A stretch of 64,000 nt of DNA from positions 346,791 through 410,790 of the forward strand of contig NZ_LWLE01000034.1 in NCBI RefSeq assembly GCF_001905125.1, given 5' to 3'. How positions within the stretch are numbered: position 1 is the first letter of the stretch; every line of letters starts with the position of its first letter. Both the position numbers and the translations under genes were made by a program. The DNA comes from Streptomyces sp. TSRI0281 (GTDB lineage: Bacteria > Actinomycetota > Actinomycetes > Streptomycetales > Streptomycetaceae). Below are positions 33,780 to 42,911 of this stretch, piece after piece. The notes beneath the pieces are model-generated. The model worked only from the letters and a program-made list of their open reading frames with translations, had not been told where the DNA came from and ran no database searches.

Positions 33780-35171
33780 ATGAGCACCACGGAGCGTCCC
33801 AGGATCCTCGTTGTAGGCGGTGGGTACGTAGGCCTGTACGCAGCTCGACGCATTCTCAAGAAGATGCGCTACGGAGAGGCGACCGTCACGGTCGTCGACC
33901 CGCGCTCGTACATGACGTACCAGCCCTTCCTTCCCGAAGCTGCTGCCGGCAGCATCTCGCCTCGGCATGTCGTCGTCCCACTGCGACGCGTGCTGCCCAA
34001 GGCCGAGGTCCTCACCGGCCGAGTCACGACCATTGACCAGGACCGCAAGGTCGCCACGGTCGCGCCGCTCGTCGGCGAGGCCTACGAGCTGCCCTTCGAC
34101 TACCTCGTCATCGCGATGGGCGCGGTCTCGCGCACCTTCCCGATCCCCGGCCTCGCCGAGCAGGGCATCGGCATGAAGGGCATCGAGGAGTCCATCGGCC
34201 TGCGCAACCACGTCCTGGAGCAGCTGGACAAGGCCGACTCGACGACCGATGACGAGGTCCGCCGCAGGGCGCTCACGTTCGTCTTCGTGGGTGGCGGTTT
34301 CGCCGGCGCGGAGACCATCGGCGAGGTCGAGGACATGGCCCGCGACGCGTCGAAGTACTACACGAACGTGAAGCGCGAGGACATGCGCTTCATCCTCGTC
34401 GACGCCGCCGACAAGATCCTTCCCGAGGTCGGCCCGAAGCTGGGCGCCTACGGCAAGGAGCACCTTGAGGGCCGCGGCGTGGAGATCTACCTCTCCACCT
34501 CCATGGACTCCTGCGTCGACGGTCACGTCGTGCTGAAGAACGGCCTTGAGGTCGACTCCAACACCATCGTGTGGACCGCCGGTGTGAAGCCGAACCCGGC
34601 GCTCGCCCGCTTCGGTCTGCCGCTCGGCCCGCGTGGCCATGTGGACACCTCCGAGAAGCTCCAGGTGCAGGGCACCGACTACATCTGGGCCGCGGGCGAC
34701 AACGCCCAGGTTCCGGACCTGGTCGGCCGCAAGGCCGGCAACCCGAACGCCTGGTGCCCGCCCAACGCCCAGCACGCGCTGCGTCAGGCCAAGGTCCTCG
34801 GCGACAACGTCATCTCCGGTATGCGGGGCTTCCCGCAGAAGGAGTACAGCCACGCCAACAAGGGTGCGGTCGCCGGTCTCGGCCTGCACAAGGGCGTCGC
34901 GATGATCGTCATGGGCAAGGTGAAGATCACGCTCAAGGGCCGTCTCGCCTGGTACATGCACCGCGGCTACCACGGCATGGCGATGCCGACCTGGAACCGT
35001 AAGATCCGGATCTTCGCCGACTGGACGCTGGCGATGTTCCTGAAGCGCGAGGTCGTCTCGCTCGGCGCCATGGAGACGCCGCGCGAGGAGTTCTACGAGG
35101 CCGCCAAGCCGGCTCCGGCTCCGGCCGCCGCGACCCAGGACGCCAAGGGCGAGAAGGCCAAGGCTTCCTAG
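33780..35171 (+). CDS. ndh: type II NADH dehydrogenase
   Basis: 463 aa from ATG 33780 (strong GGAGGGGGG upstream). Two nucleotide-binding folds: LVVGGGYVGLYAARRI for FAD and FVFVGGGFAGAETIGEV for NADH, plus YIWAAGDNAQVPD and the quinone-site AQHALRQAK. C-terminal amphipathic helices hold it on the membrane. Passes electrons from NADH to menaquinone without proton pumping. Ends in an Ala/Pro/Lys tail. Confidence 0.95.
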   Translation: MSTTERPRILVVGGGYVGLYAARRILKKMRYGEATVTVVDPRSYMTYQPFLPEAAAGSISPRHVVVPLRRVLPKAEVLTGRVTTIDQDRKVATVAPLVGEAYELPFDYLVIAMGAVSRTFPIPGLAEQGIGMKGIEESIGLRNHVLEQLDKADSTTDDEVRRRALTFVFVGGGFAGAETIGEVEDMARDASKYYTNVKREDMRFILVDAADKILPEVGPKLGAYGKEHLEGRGVEIYLSTSMDSCVDGHVVLKNGLEVDSNTIVWTAGVKPNPALARFGLPLGPRGHVDTSEKLQVQGTDYIWAAGDNAQVPDLVGRKAGNPNAWCPPNAQHALRQAKVLGDNVISGMRGFPQKEYSHANKGAVAGLGLHKGVAMIVMGKVKITLKGRLAWYMHRGYHGMAMPTWNRKIRIFADWTLAMFLKREVVSLGAMETPREEFYEAAKPAPAPAAATQDAKGEKAKAS

Positions 35172-35208
35172 CTCCGCCGGTTCCGGCCCGCCGGAACCTC
35201 CTGTACGA

Positions 35209-35257
35209 CGCCCGAAGGGGCCGTCCGCCATCCGTGGTGCGGACGGCCCCTTCGGCG
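35209..35257 (+). terminator. strong terminator after ndh
   Basis: About 19 paired bases (CGCCCGAAGGGGCCGTCCGC against GCGGACGGCCCCTTCGGCG, one bulged C) with a 9-10 nt loop. Confidence 0.9.
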
Positions 35258-35421
35258 TATCCGCGCGCCCCCGGCGTACGGGGTGCGTTCTGTGGCGCCG
35301 TGCGCTCCCCGGCGCGACCGCGCGCTCCCGGCCCGTTGTGCTCCCGGGGCGCGCCCGTGCGCCCCGGCCCCGTGTGCCGGCGGCCGTGCGGTTCTCGGTG
35401 GCGGTGGCCCGGAACCCCGGT

Positions 35422-35479
35422 GATACATGCCGGATACATGCGCTTTGCCGATCCATTGCCATGTAGCGGGATGGCATGG
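35422..35479. promoter_or_regulatory. repeats upstream of the cfa-like gene
   Basis: In the 427-base gap after ndh: direct repeat GATACATGC at 35422-35430 and 35433-35441 (11-bp spacing, one helical turn), and an imperfect inverted repeat CCATTGCCAT / ATGGCATGG at 35453-35462 and 35471-35479. These look like regulator sites. An AT-rich stretch near 35550-35575 may hold the promoter. Confidence 0.4.
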
Positions 35480-35598
35480 GGTCCGGAGACAGTTGACGCA
35501 GGTGTCCCGTCGTGGCGCCGAGGTGTCGTGGCGGGGTTATGGGCATGGTTATGCGAATTTTGGCATATTTGGGAAACACCATCACGGAGGTGTGCGCC

Positions 35599-36903
35599 AT
35601 GGCAGACGCCGCATCGCGGCTGACCGCTCTCGCCGAAGAGTTGCTGGGAAAGCCCCTACCGGTCCGCATCCGGGCCTGGGACGGCAGCGAATCCGGACCG
35701 CCGGGCGCCCCCGCCCTCGTGATCCGCCACCGCCGCGCCCTGCGCCGCCTGCTCTGGAAGCCGGGCGAACTGGGCCTGGCCCGTGCCTGGGTGGCCGGAG
35801 AGATCGATGTCGAAGGCAATCTGTACGAGGCCCTGGACCACCTCGCCGGGCTCCTCTGGGAACGCGGGGCCGACGCGAAGGACTCCGTACACCCGCTTCG
35901 CGACCCCGGCGTCAGGGCCTTCGCGCGCGGTCTCGTCGAACTGGCCGGACCCTGGCCCCCGCCGGCCCCGCCCGCCGAGGAGGTCCGCCGCCGCGCCGGC
36001 GCCATGCACACCAAGCGGCGCGACAAGAAGGCCATCAGCCACCACTACGACGTGGGCAACGACTTCTACGAACTGGTCCTCGGCCCCTCCATGGTCTACT
36101 CCTGCGCCTACTGGGAGGACGGCGGAAGCCTGGAGGACGCCCAGCGCGACAAGCTCGACCTGGTCTGCCGCAAGCTCGCGCTGAAGGAGGGCGACCGGCT
36201 TCTCGACGTCGGCTGCGGCTGGGGCTCCATGGCCATCCACGCGGCCCGTGAGTACGGTGCCCGGGTCACCGGAGTGACCCTCTCCATCGAACAGGCCGCC
36301 TTCGCCAGGAAGCGCATCGCGGAGGAGGGTCTGACCGACCGGATCGAGATCCGGGTCCAGGACTACCGGGACGTCAGGGACGGCCCGTACGACGCCATCT
36401 CGTCGATCGGGATGGCCGAACACGTCGGCTCGGTCCGCTACCGCGAATACGCCGACGACCTCTACGCGCTCCTCAAGCCCGGCGGCCGGCTCCTCAACCA
36501 CCAGATCGCCCGCCGCCCGGAGAAGGACGAGGACGCCTACCGCATCGACGAGTTCATCGACGCGTACGTCTTCCCCGACGGCGAACTCGCCCCGGTGGGC
36601 CGGACCGTGGGCACCCTCGAAGAGGCCGGGTTCGAGGTCCGCGACGTCGAGGCCATCCGTGAGCACTACGCGCTCACCCTGCGCCGCTGGGTGGCCAACC
36701 TGGAGCAGCACTGGCAGCGGGCGGTACGGGCCACCTCGCCCGGCCGGGCGAGGGTCTGGCGGCTGTACATGGCCGCCTCCGCGCTCTCCTTCGAGCACAA
36801 CAAGATCGGGGTCAACCAGATCCTCGTGGTGCGCCCGACGGAGGGCGGCGGCGCCCGTATGCCGTTGCGCGCCCGCGCCTGGACGGCTTCGGCGACCGGC
36901 TGA
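35599..36903 (+). CDS. cfa: cyclopropane-fatty-acyl-phospholipid synthase family methyltransferase
   Basis: 434 aa from ATG 35599 (GGAGG 8 nt upstream). The N-terminal lipid-binding part (about 1-140) is followed by the SAM core: HHYDVGNDFYELVLG, SMVYSCAYWE, LLDVGCGWGSMAIHAA, SIGMAEHVG, then the C-terminal active-site region with FPDGEL and SFEHNKIGVNQIL. Adds a methylene group to unsaturated fatty acyl chains of membrane lipids. Single gene, terminators on both sides. Confidence 0.92.
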   Translation: MADAASRLTALAEELLGKPLPVRIRAWDGSESGPPGAPALVIRHRRALRRLLWKPGELGLARAWVAGEIDVEGNLYEALDHLAGLLWERGADAKDSVHPLRDPGVRAFARGLVELAGPWPPPAPPAEEVRRRAGAMHTKRRDKKAISHHYDVGNDFYELVLGPSMVYSCAYWEDGGSLEDAQRDKLDLVCRKLALKEGDRLLDVGCGWGSMAIHAAREYGARVTGVTLSIEQAAFARKRIAEEGLTDRIEIRVQDYRDVRDGPYDAISSIGMAEHVGSVRYREYADDLYALLKPGGRLLNHQIARRPEKDEDAYRIDEFIDAYVFPDGELAPVGRTVGTLEEAGFEVRDVEAIREHYALTLRRWVANLEQHWQRAVRATSPGRARVWRLYMAASALSFEHNKIGVNQILVVRPTEGGGARMPLRARAWTASATG

Positions 36904-36929
36904 GGCCCGCGTACGGGACGGGGAGAAGA

Positions 36930-36972
36930 GGGAGGGGCCGGTGACCGCGTACGGCGGTCACCGGCCCCTCCC
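36930..36972. terminator. bidirectional terminator between cfa and ABC permease
   Basis: Perfect 18-bp stem beginning GGGAGGGGCCGGTGACCG with loop CGTACGG, between two convergent genes. Confidence 0.92.
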
Positions 36973-36992
36973 CTTCCCCCTCGGGGCGCGTG

Positions 36993-39521
36993 CTATTCGG
37001 TCTTGATCGCCGTCAGCATGTTCAGCTTCGCGGCGCTGCGGGCCGGCCACAGCGAGGCCAGCACGCCCACCAGTCCGGCGAGCACGAGGAAGAGCGCGAG
37101 GCGGTCCCACGGGATGACCAGGGCGTAGTCCGGGATCTCGGCGGCCAGGGTCTGGCCGATCGCCCAGCCCAGGAACGTACCGAGCACGACACCGATCACC
37201 GCGCCGAAGACCGAGATGACCACGGCCTCCAGGCGGATCATGCGCTTGACCCGGCGCTTGTCGAGGCCGATCGCCCGCAGCATGCCGATCTCCTGCTGAC
37301 GCTCGAACACCGACATCGCCAGGGTGTTGATGACACCCAGCACCGCGATGATCAGGGCCATCGCCAGCAGTCCGTACATGATGTTCAGCGCGATGTTGAC
37401 CATGCCGCCGAACATGTCCCGGATGTCAGCCTGGTCCTTGATGCTCATCGCCGGGTTGTCACCCAGCGCGTCCACCACGGACTTCTCGTTGGCCGCGGAG
37501 GCGCCGCCGTCCATCTTGAGCCAGATCTCGCGGATGTCCGCCTGCGGGGTGTGCGCGTTGACGATGTCCTTCGGCAGCAGGAAGGGCGACAGGAAGTCGT
37601 TCTCCTCGTAGAGGGCGCCGATCTTCAGCTTCCCCTTCTTCTCGTCCTCGAACTTCACCGGGAGGGTGTCGCCGGTCTTCCAGCCGTTCGACTTCGCGGT
37701 CTTGCTGCCGACCGCGATCTCGCCGTCGTTCAGCGATCCCAGCGAGCCGGAGACCGTCTCCAGCGAGAAGACCTTCTCCACATCGCCGGGGGTCACTCCG
37801 GAGGCCGAGTGATAGTCCTCGCCGACCCACAGGGCGGAGGACTGCTGCGGGGAGATCGCGGAGACCCCGTCGGCCTTCTCCAGGGCGCTGAGCGCCGACT
37901 GGTCCAGCAGGCCACCGCTGGCCATCGAGACCATGTAGTCGGCCTTGATGTTGTCCGTCGTCATCCGGTCGACCGCCTGGCCGAGGGTGACACCGAGCAC
38001 CGAGATCCCGGTGACGAGGGTCAGCCCGATCGCCAGCGCGGAGGCCGTGGCTCCGGTACGCCGCGGGTTACGGACCGCGTTCTGCGCGGCCAGCTTGCCG
38101 GAGACGCCGAACAGCTTCATCAGCAGCGGCCGCACCAGGGCGATCACCGGCCGCGACAGCAGCGGGATGAGCACGATGACGGCGATCAGGGCGAAGAAGG
38201 CACCGGCCGCGACGGTGTAGCGGCCGTTCGTGCCGGCCGCCGAGGCGCCCGCGACGATGGCCGCCGCGCCGATCAGGCCGAGGAATCCGCCGATCGAGTT
38301 CCGTACGACCAGGGACTTGGTGGTGGCCACCGCGTGCACACTGCTCATCGCCGCCACCGGCGCGATCTTCGCGGCGCGACGGGCGGGCAGCCAGGCGGCG
38401 AGCACGGTGATCACAATGCCGACGGTGAAGGCCGCGGCGACCGCGGTGGGGGAGACGACCAGCGGGCCGGCCGGGATCTTCCCGCCGAGCAGGCTCATCG
38501 CGGAGCGCAGACCGATGGCGAGGCCGAGACCGAGCACGAAGCCGATCACCGAGGCGATCGCGCCGACCACGGCCGCTTCGAGCAGGACGGAACGCTTCAC
38601 CTGGCTGCGGGAGGCGCCGACGGCCCGCATCAGGGCCAGTTCCTTGGTGCGCTGGGCCACCAGCATGGTGAAGGTGTTGGCGATCAGGAAGATACCGACG
38701 AAGAGGGCGATGCCCGCGAAGGCGAGCAGCATCCCGTTGAGGGCCCCGAGGCCGCTCTCGATCTGCTCGGCCTGCTCGTCGGCGAGTGCGGCGCCGGTCT
38801 GGGCGGAGGCGTCCTTGGGCAGCAGCGGTTCCACGGCGGACAGCAGCTTCTGGTCCGATGTGCCGGCCGCGGCGCTCACGGTGACGTCCTGGAAGACGCC
38901 GGGCTTGAGGTAGAGCTTCTGCGCGACCGCGGTGTCGAACAGGACCAGACTGCCGCCCGCGTTGACCGCGCCGTCCTCGGTGGTGAAGACACCGGCGAGG
39001 GTGTACTCCTTCACCGGCCCGTTGGTGGCGACCCGCACCGGGTCTCCGACGCGGTACTTGCCCTTGCTCGCGGTGTCCTTGTCCAGCGCGATGGTGCCGG
39101 CCTTCACCGGGCCGGTGCCCTCGGTGAAGGTGTACGCGGTGTCCTTGCCGTCCTTGCCGGGGGCGAAGTTGCCGCCGGTGTTGGACCAGCCGTTGCCGAT
39201 GAGCTTGCCGTCGGGGTCGGCGACCCCGGCGAAGCCGGAGACCCGGCCGGTGGCGCTCGCCACGCCGTCCAGGGCCTGGATCTTCTCCAGGGTGGCGTCG
39301 TCGATGCCTTGGGACTTCTCGTCACGCTGGTCGGCGTAGGTGGTGATGGCGACGGCGACGTTGTCGTAGCTCTTGGCCGACTGGTTGCGGAAGGCGTTGC
39401 CGAGGGTGTCGGTGAAGACCAGGGTGCCGGAGACGAAGGCTACGCCGAGCATGACGGCGAGCACGGTCATCAGCAGCCTGGCCTTGTGCGCGAGCACATT
39501 GCGCAGGGCGGTACGGAACAT
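36993..39521 (-). CDS. MacB/FtsX-type ABC transporter permease
   Basis: 842 aa. N-terminal helix (LLMTVLAVMLGVAFVSGTLVF), a large outside domain, FtsX core helices (about 255-390), then a second copy of outside domain plus FtsX helices to the end (MLRAIGLDKRRVKRMIRLEA, a coupling helix). This double-module permease goes with the ATPase just upstream in the same operon. Likely exports a lipoprotein, peptide or drug; substrate unknown. Confidence 0.93.
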   Translation of the reverse strand: MFRTALRNVLAHKARLLMTVLAVMLGVAFVSGTLVFTDTLGNAFRNQSAKSYDNVAVAITTYADQRDEKSQGIDDATLEKIQALDGVASATGRVSGFAGVADPDGKLIGNGWSNTGGNFAPGKDGKDTAYTFTEGTGPVKAGTIALDKDTASKGKYRVGDPVRVATNGPVKEYTLAGVFTTEDGAVNAGGSLVLFDTAVAQKLYLKPGVFQDVTVSAAAGTSDQKLLSAVEPLLPKDASAQTGAALADEQAEQIESGLGALNGMLLAFAGIALFVGIFLIANTFTMLVAQRTKELALMRAVGASRSQVKRSVLLEAAVVGAIASVIGFVLGLGLAIGLRSAMSLLGGKIPAGPLVVSPTAVAAAFTVGIVITVLAAWLPARRAAKIAPVAAMSSVHAVATTKSLVVRNSIGGFLGLIGAAAIVAGASAAGTNGRYTVAAGAFFALIAVIVLIPLLSRPVIALVRPLLMKLFGVSGKLAAQNAVRNPRRTGATASALAIGLTLVTGISVLGVTLGQAVDRMTTDNIKADYMVSMASGGLLDQSALSALEKADGVSAISPQQSSALWVGEDYHSASGVTPGDVEKVFSLETVSGSLGSLNDGEIAVGSKTAKSNGWKTGDTLPVKFEDEKKGKLKIGALYEENDFLSPFLLPKDIVNAHTPQADIREIWLKMDGGASAANEKSVVDALGDNPAMSIKDQADIRDMFGGMVNIALNIMYGLLAMALIIAVLGVINTLAMSVFERQQEIGMLRAIGLDKRRVKRMIRLEAVVISVFGAVIGVVLGTFLGWAIGQTLAAEIPDYALVIPWDRLALFLVLAGLVGVLASLWPARSAAKLNMLTAIKTE

Positions 39522-39576
39522 GTCTGTAGTCCTGGGATGGGTTCCGGAAGGGGGACGGGGGCGGCAGCCGGTTACG

Positions 39577-40347
39577 TCAGCTGGTGCGGCCCTTCGCGTC
39601 GAACGCCTTCATCCGGTCGAGGACCCCGTCCGCGGTGGGGTGCATCATCTGGTCGACGATCGCGCCGTCCGCGAGGAAGATCACGCGGTCCGAGTAGGAG
39701 GCGGCCACCGGGTCGTGGGTCACCATCACCACGGTCTGGCCGAGCTCGCGCACCGAGTTGCGCAGGAAGCCGAGGACCTCGGCGCCGGAGCGGGAGTCCA
39801 GGTTTCCGGTGGGCTCGTCACCGAAGATGATGTCGGGCCGCGAGGCCAGGGCGCGGGCCACCGCGACGCGCTGCTGCTGGCCGCCGGACAGCTCGGTCGG
39901 CCGGTGCTTCAGGCGCTCGGAGAGGCCGATCATGTCGATGACCTTCTGGAGCCACGCGGCGTCGGGCTTACGGCCCGCGATGTCCATCGGCAGGGTGATG
40001 TTCTCCAGCGCGGTCAGCGTCGGCAGCAGGTTGAACGCCTGGAAGATGAAGCCGATCTTGTCCCGGCGCAACTGCGTGAGCTGCTTGTCCTTGAGGGAAC
40101 CCAGCTCGGTGTCACCGATGCGGACGGAGCCGCTGCTGAAGCTGTCGAGACCGGCCACGCAGTGCATCAGCGTGGACTTGCCGGAGCCCGAGGGGCCCAT
40201 GATCGCGGTGAACTCGCCCTGCGGGAAGTCCACGGTGACCCGGTCCAGGGCGACCACCTGGGTCTCACCGTGGCCGTAGACCTTCGACAGCTCCGTGGCG
40301 CGGGCAGCCACCGCGGTGGCGCGGTGAACGGTGGAGGTGGTGGTCAC
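39577..40347 (-). CDS. ABC transporter ATP-binding protein (LolD/MacB type)
   Basis: 256 aa. Walker A GPSGSGKST at 51-59, Q-loop QAFNLLPTLTALEN, signature LSGGQQQR, Walker B IIFGDEPTGNLD, and H-loop VMVTHDP. First gene of a two-gene minus-strand operon, 55 bp from the permease. Confidence 0.95.
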   Translation of the reverse strand: MTTTSTVHRATAVAARATELSKVYGHGETQVVALDRVTVDFPQGEFTAIMGPSGSGKSTLMHCVAGLDSFSSGSVRIGDTELGSLKDKQLTQLRRDKIGFIFQAFNLLPTLTALENITLPMDIAGRKPDAAWLQKVIDMIGLSERLKHRPTELSGGQQQRVAVARALASRPDIIFGDEPTGNLDSRSGAEVLGFLRNSVRELGQTVVMVTHDPVAASYSDRVIFLADGAIVDQMMHPTADGVLDRMKAFDAKGRTS

Positions 40348-40497
40348 AGGGACGCTCCTGATTCGGGTGATGCGGGGTTCCTACGGGGACACCTCCATCG
40401 TCACGGCCATATCGCCGCCGGACGTCAGCCCCCGTGCCCGTTCCTGTGGCCCTCTTGAGTCGCATCGACGGGGTGGGGACGTCCTCCTGGGGTATGA

Positions 40498-40541
40498 CAC
40501 CGACCCTGAGCCCGGCCCATGGGCCGGGCTCAGGGTCGGTG
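40498..40541. repeat. perfect 44-bp palindrome
   Basis: Two 22-nt arms with no mismatch meeting at CATG (arms begin CACCGACCCTGAGCC). It lies in the 500-base gap between the ABC ATPase start and the tRNA, with no gene ending nearby. It can fold as a 20-bp hairpin and could insulate the tRNA from outside transcription. The remaining gap shows no gene, only the ABC promoter region on the left and the tRNA promoter on the right. Confidence 0.9.
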
Positions 40542-40791
40542 CGGGGGAGCGGCAGGGCCGGGCGAGGGAGCGGGCCGGGGCGGCCGTCGGTCCCGAGGGG
40601 TGGCGCGGCCCTGGCGGAGCATGGCGCGCCCCTGGCGCATTGGGCCGTCCGAGTGCGGCGACTTTCCGTCATTCCCGGGCGGCGGACTTCCTGCCCGACA
40701 TCCCGTGCGGGCGTGTGGTCAGCCCGCCCAGGATGTGCTGACGACCCCTCAAACGGTCAATAAAATAAGACAACATCGAGCCACTGTTCCG

Positions 40792-40819
40792 CTGATCGGG
40801 GGACGTGCCCGGATAGGGT
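40792..40819 (+). promoter_or_regulatory. probable bldA tRNA promoter
   Basis: CTGATC - 16 nt - TAGGGT, with the -10 box ending 29 bp before the tRNA. The -35 match is weak. Confidence 0.45.
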
Positions 40820-40847
40820 CATGTGCCAAAGCGGAGCCGCGCGCCAC

Positions 40848-40933
40848 GCCCGGATGGTGGAACGCAGACACGGCGAGCTTAAACCTCGCTGCCCCTCGGG
40901 GGCGTGCCGGTTCGAGTCCGGCTCCGGGCACCA
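40848..40933 (+). tRNA. bldA: tRNA-Leu(UAA), the bldA tRNA
   Basis: Full cloverleaf: acceptor GCCCGGA / TCCGGGC, anticodon stem GCGAG / CTCGC with loop CTTAAAC (anticodon TAA at 40880-40882), a long class II variable arm (TGCCCCTCGGGGGCG), T arm GCCGG-TTCGAGT-CCGGC, discriminator A, and encoded CCA at 40931-40933. It is the only tRNA that reads UUA in Streptomyces. Mutants (bald) lose aerial growth and many antibiotics. Its place beside the ABC pair and cfa/ndh fits bldA of S. coelicolor as I recall it. An integrase gene starts 99 bp after its 3' end. Confidence 0.95.
40906..40933 (+). other. inferred attachment site (attL or attR) in the 3' end of bldA
   Basis: Tyrosine integrases of tRNA-targeting elements use the T arm to 3' end as crossover and restore the tRNA. 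The integrase lies directly outside this end, so the core must be in or near this stretch. The matching copy at the far end of the element is outside the window, so the exact core cannot be defined. Confidence 0.6.
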
Positions 40934-40974
40934 CACCTCTCACAGGGTGTGACCAGGCGTAACGGCCCGAATTC

Positions 40975-41014
40975 GTGTCCCACGTGTGTCGGCGTGGGAA
41001 CACCTTGGGAACAC
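40975..41014. repeat. candidate integrase arm-type sites
   Basis: TGGGAACAC occurs at 40995-41003 and 41006-41014 (11-bp spacing, one helical turn), and a near-inverted copy GTGTCCCACG at 40975-40984. They sit between the tRNA end and the integrase start, where arm-binding sites are expected. A hairpin CACACC / GGTGTG at 40932-40951 overlaps the tRNA end. Confidence 0.5.
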
Positions 41015-41031
41015 GCCGCTAATTTCAGGTC

Positions 41032-42849
41032 ATGGCATCAGTGCACCCCCGCGTGAACAAGCTCGGCGAGATCACGAGCTACCAGGTGAAGTGGCGGCTC
41101 GGCGGCGGCCGGGGCGGCGACTCGCAGAGCGAGCGCTTCGATGACGAGGTCTCCGCCGAGGTCTTCAAGGCCGCCGTTGACGAGCACGGCCAGCAGTGGC
41201 CGCCGGGCTGGGTCAAGGGCGTGGGCTACATCGCGGCGGACGCCGCCGACGAGTCGCGGTTCGTCTTCGAGGCGTACGCCCTGCTGTCGGTCGAGAACCG
41301 GACGGGAGTCGAGGACTACTACCGCGACGCGATCGAGAAGGAGCTGCGGACGTACATCCTGCCGACCTTCGGCAACTGCGACATCCGCAGCACGGAGCAC
41401 TTCTCCAAGGCCACGGTCTCGGCCTGGGTCAACAAGATGTCGAAGACCAAGGTGTGGCGGGGGTCGGTCCACAAGGAGATGTCGCCGAAGACATTGAAGA
41501 ACCTCCATGGCCTCCTCTCGTCGGTCCTCCGCGAGGCCACCATGGAGGAGCCTCCCTTGCGCCTGCGGAACCCGTGCGACTTGACCCGGCTGCCTCGCAC
41601 CGATGATGAGGGGATCTCCGAAGACGGCGACGACGAGGACATGTGCTTCCTCACGCCGGACGAGGTGCAGGGGATCGCGAAAGAGTTCGAATCCGAGCGG
41701 GGGCGGCGGTTTGTGCGCCGGAAATTTGCGACGGGGTGCCGGTGGGGGGAGCTCACCGCGGTCGCGAAGCGGCAGGTCTACCGGGATCCGAAGGACGGCA
41801 AGCCGAAGCTGCGGATCTCGCGGGCATGGAAGCGGAAGAAGGGCGGCGGCTACTACCTGGGCAAGCCCAAGTCGAAGCGGTCGCGCAGGACGATGCGGCT
41901 CGACGAGATCACCTACGCCGAGTGGTTGGAGGACGGCCTGGAGGAACTGGAGCCGGGCGACTTGGTCCACCACAACGGGCAAGGTGAGCGGCTGCCCTAC
42001 AGCACCTTCTACGACCAGTGGGAGGTGGCCGTGCGGAAGGCGAAGGAGGCCGGCACCGTGGACCCGGACAAGAGCCCGACGATCCACGACCTTCGCCACT
42101 CCCTGGCGGCGCTTCTGCTGTCGGAAGGGCGCAGCCTGACGTACGTCCAGCGGCGGCTGGGCCACGAGAGCATCAAAACGACCAGCGACAAGTACGGGCA
42201 CCTGCTCCCCGTGGCCGACGACGACGCGATGGACACGATTGAGAGGGGCCTCGGAGGGCCGGGCCCCTCGGTGGCGGCTCTGGACGACGACGAGGTGCCG
42301 TACGAGCTGTCTGAGCGGGCTGCGGCGAAGGGGGCCCGGCGGGTGTACGTCGTCCACCTGGGGGCGCACAAGGAGGGCTTCTGGGACCTCGACGACGCGC
42401 GAGCTCTTGCCGGGCAGTGGTACGTCGAGAAGGGCGACGAGGCGCTGGTCGAGGTCTGGACGTCGACGTGGTGGACGCGCTCGGCGCACGGCGGTCGGGG
42501 CGGCGGGCTGGAGCTGGTTCGGTACCGGGTTCCGGAGCGGCTGCGCGTGTGGCAGATCGGGCCGGCCTACTACTCAGTGGACGGGACCGAGCGCGTGGAG
42601 CGGCCGGAGGACCACGAGCCGCGTGCAGCTTGGACGTGGGAGTGGGAGTCGACCTTCACGGACGAGCAGGCCGTGCCGAACGCCGAGTGGGGGCGGAACG
42701 GGGAGACGGAGGCGAGGGCCTCCGGGTTGTCCCGCGAGGCAGTCGTGGCGGCCTATGCTGCCGCCCGGTCCGACGCTCTGCGGGTGTGCGGGCACCACCC
42801 GCGGGCTCCTCGGCCGGGAGAGCCTGCTCCAGACCTGTCGAAGATCTGA
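41032..42849 (+). CDS. int: tyrosine site-specific integrase with long C-terminal extension
   Basis: 605 aa. N-terminal arm-binding and SAM-like core-binding domains (about 1-190), then the catalytic domain: Arg237 in TGCRWGEL, His352-x-x-Arg355 in HDLRHS, LGHESIKTTSDKYGH with nucleophile Tyr388. Usual integrases end soon after the Tyr; here about 217 residues follow, Trp- and Arg-rich (TSTWWTRSAHGG, AWTWEWESTF), with no family I recognise. Catalyses insertion into and excision from the tRNA site. Weak ribosome site. Confidence 0.93.
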   Translation: MASVHPRVNKLGEITSYQVKWRLGGGRGGDSQSERFDDEVSAEVFKAAVDEHGQQWPPGWVKGVGYIAADAADESRFVFEAYALLSVENRTGVEDYYRDAIEKELRTYILPTFGNCDIRSTEHFSKATVSAWVNKMSKTKVWRGSVHKEMSPKTLKNLHGLLSSVLREATMEEPPLRLRNPCDLTRLPRTDDEGISEDGDDEDMCFLTPDEVQGIAKEFESERGRRFVRRKFATGCRWGELTAVAKRQVYRDPKDGKPKLRISRAWKRKKGGGYYLGKPKSKRSRRTMRLDEITYAEWLEDGLEELEPGDLVHHNGQGERLPYSTFYDQWEVAVRKAKEAGTVDPDKSPTIHDLRHSLAALLLSEGRSLTYVQRRLGHESIKTTSDKYGHLLPVADDDAMDTIERGLGGPGPSVAALDDDEVPYELSERAAAKGARRVYVVHLGAHKEGFWDLDDARALAGQWYVEKGDEALVEVWTSTWWTRSAHGGRGGGLELVRYRVPERLRVWQIGPAYYSVDGTERVERPEDHEPRAAWTWEWESTFTDEQAVPNAEWGRNGETEARASGLSREAVVAAYAAARSDALRVCGHHPRAPRPGEPAPDLSKI

Positions 42850-42911
42850 CCGAGAGGTGAGGGGGTGCAAGGGGGTTCGCTGGAGCGGGCCCGAGCGTGT
42901 GGCGGCCGGTG

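Noticed and set aside
33366..36035. 889-codon minus-strand open frame across ndh and its upstream gap
   Set aside because: Covers ndh antisense and a regulatory gap; composition is non-coding.
36990..39830. 946-codon plus-strand open frame opposite the ABC permease
   Set aside because: The permease has clear FtsX domains; the plus frame is His/Arg/Gly-rich shadow.
40331..40741. 136-codon open frame between the ABC ATPase and bldA
   Set aside because: Crosses the 44-bp palindrome, has no ribosome site and has non-coding composition.
40848..40933. Destruction of bldA by the insertion
   Set aside because: All arms and the CCA end are intact, so the tRNA is restored; only its downstream flank changes.
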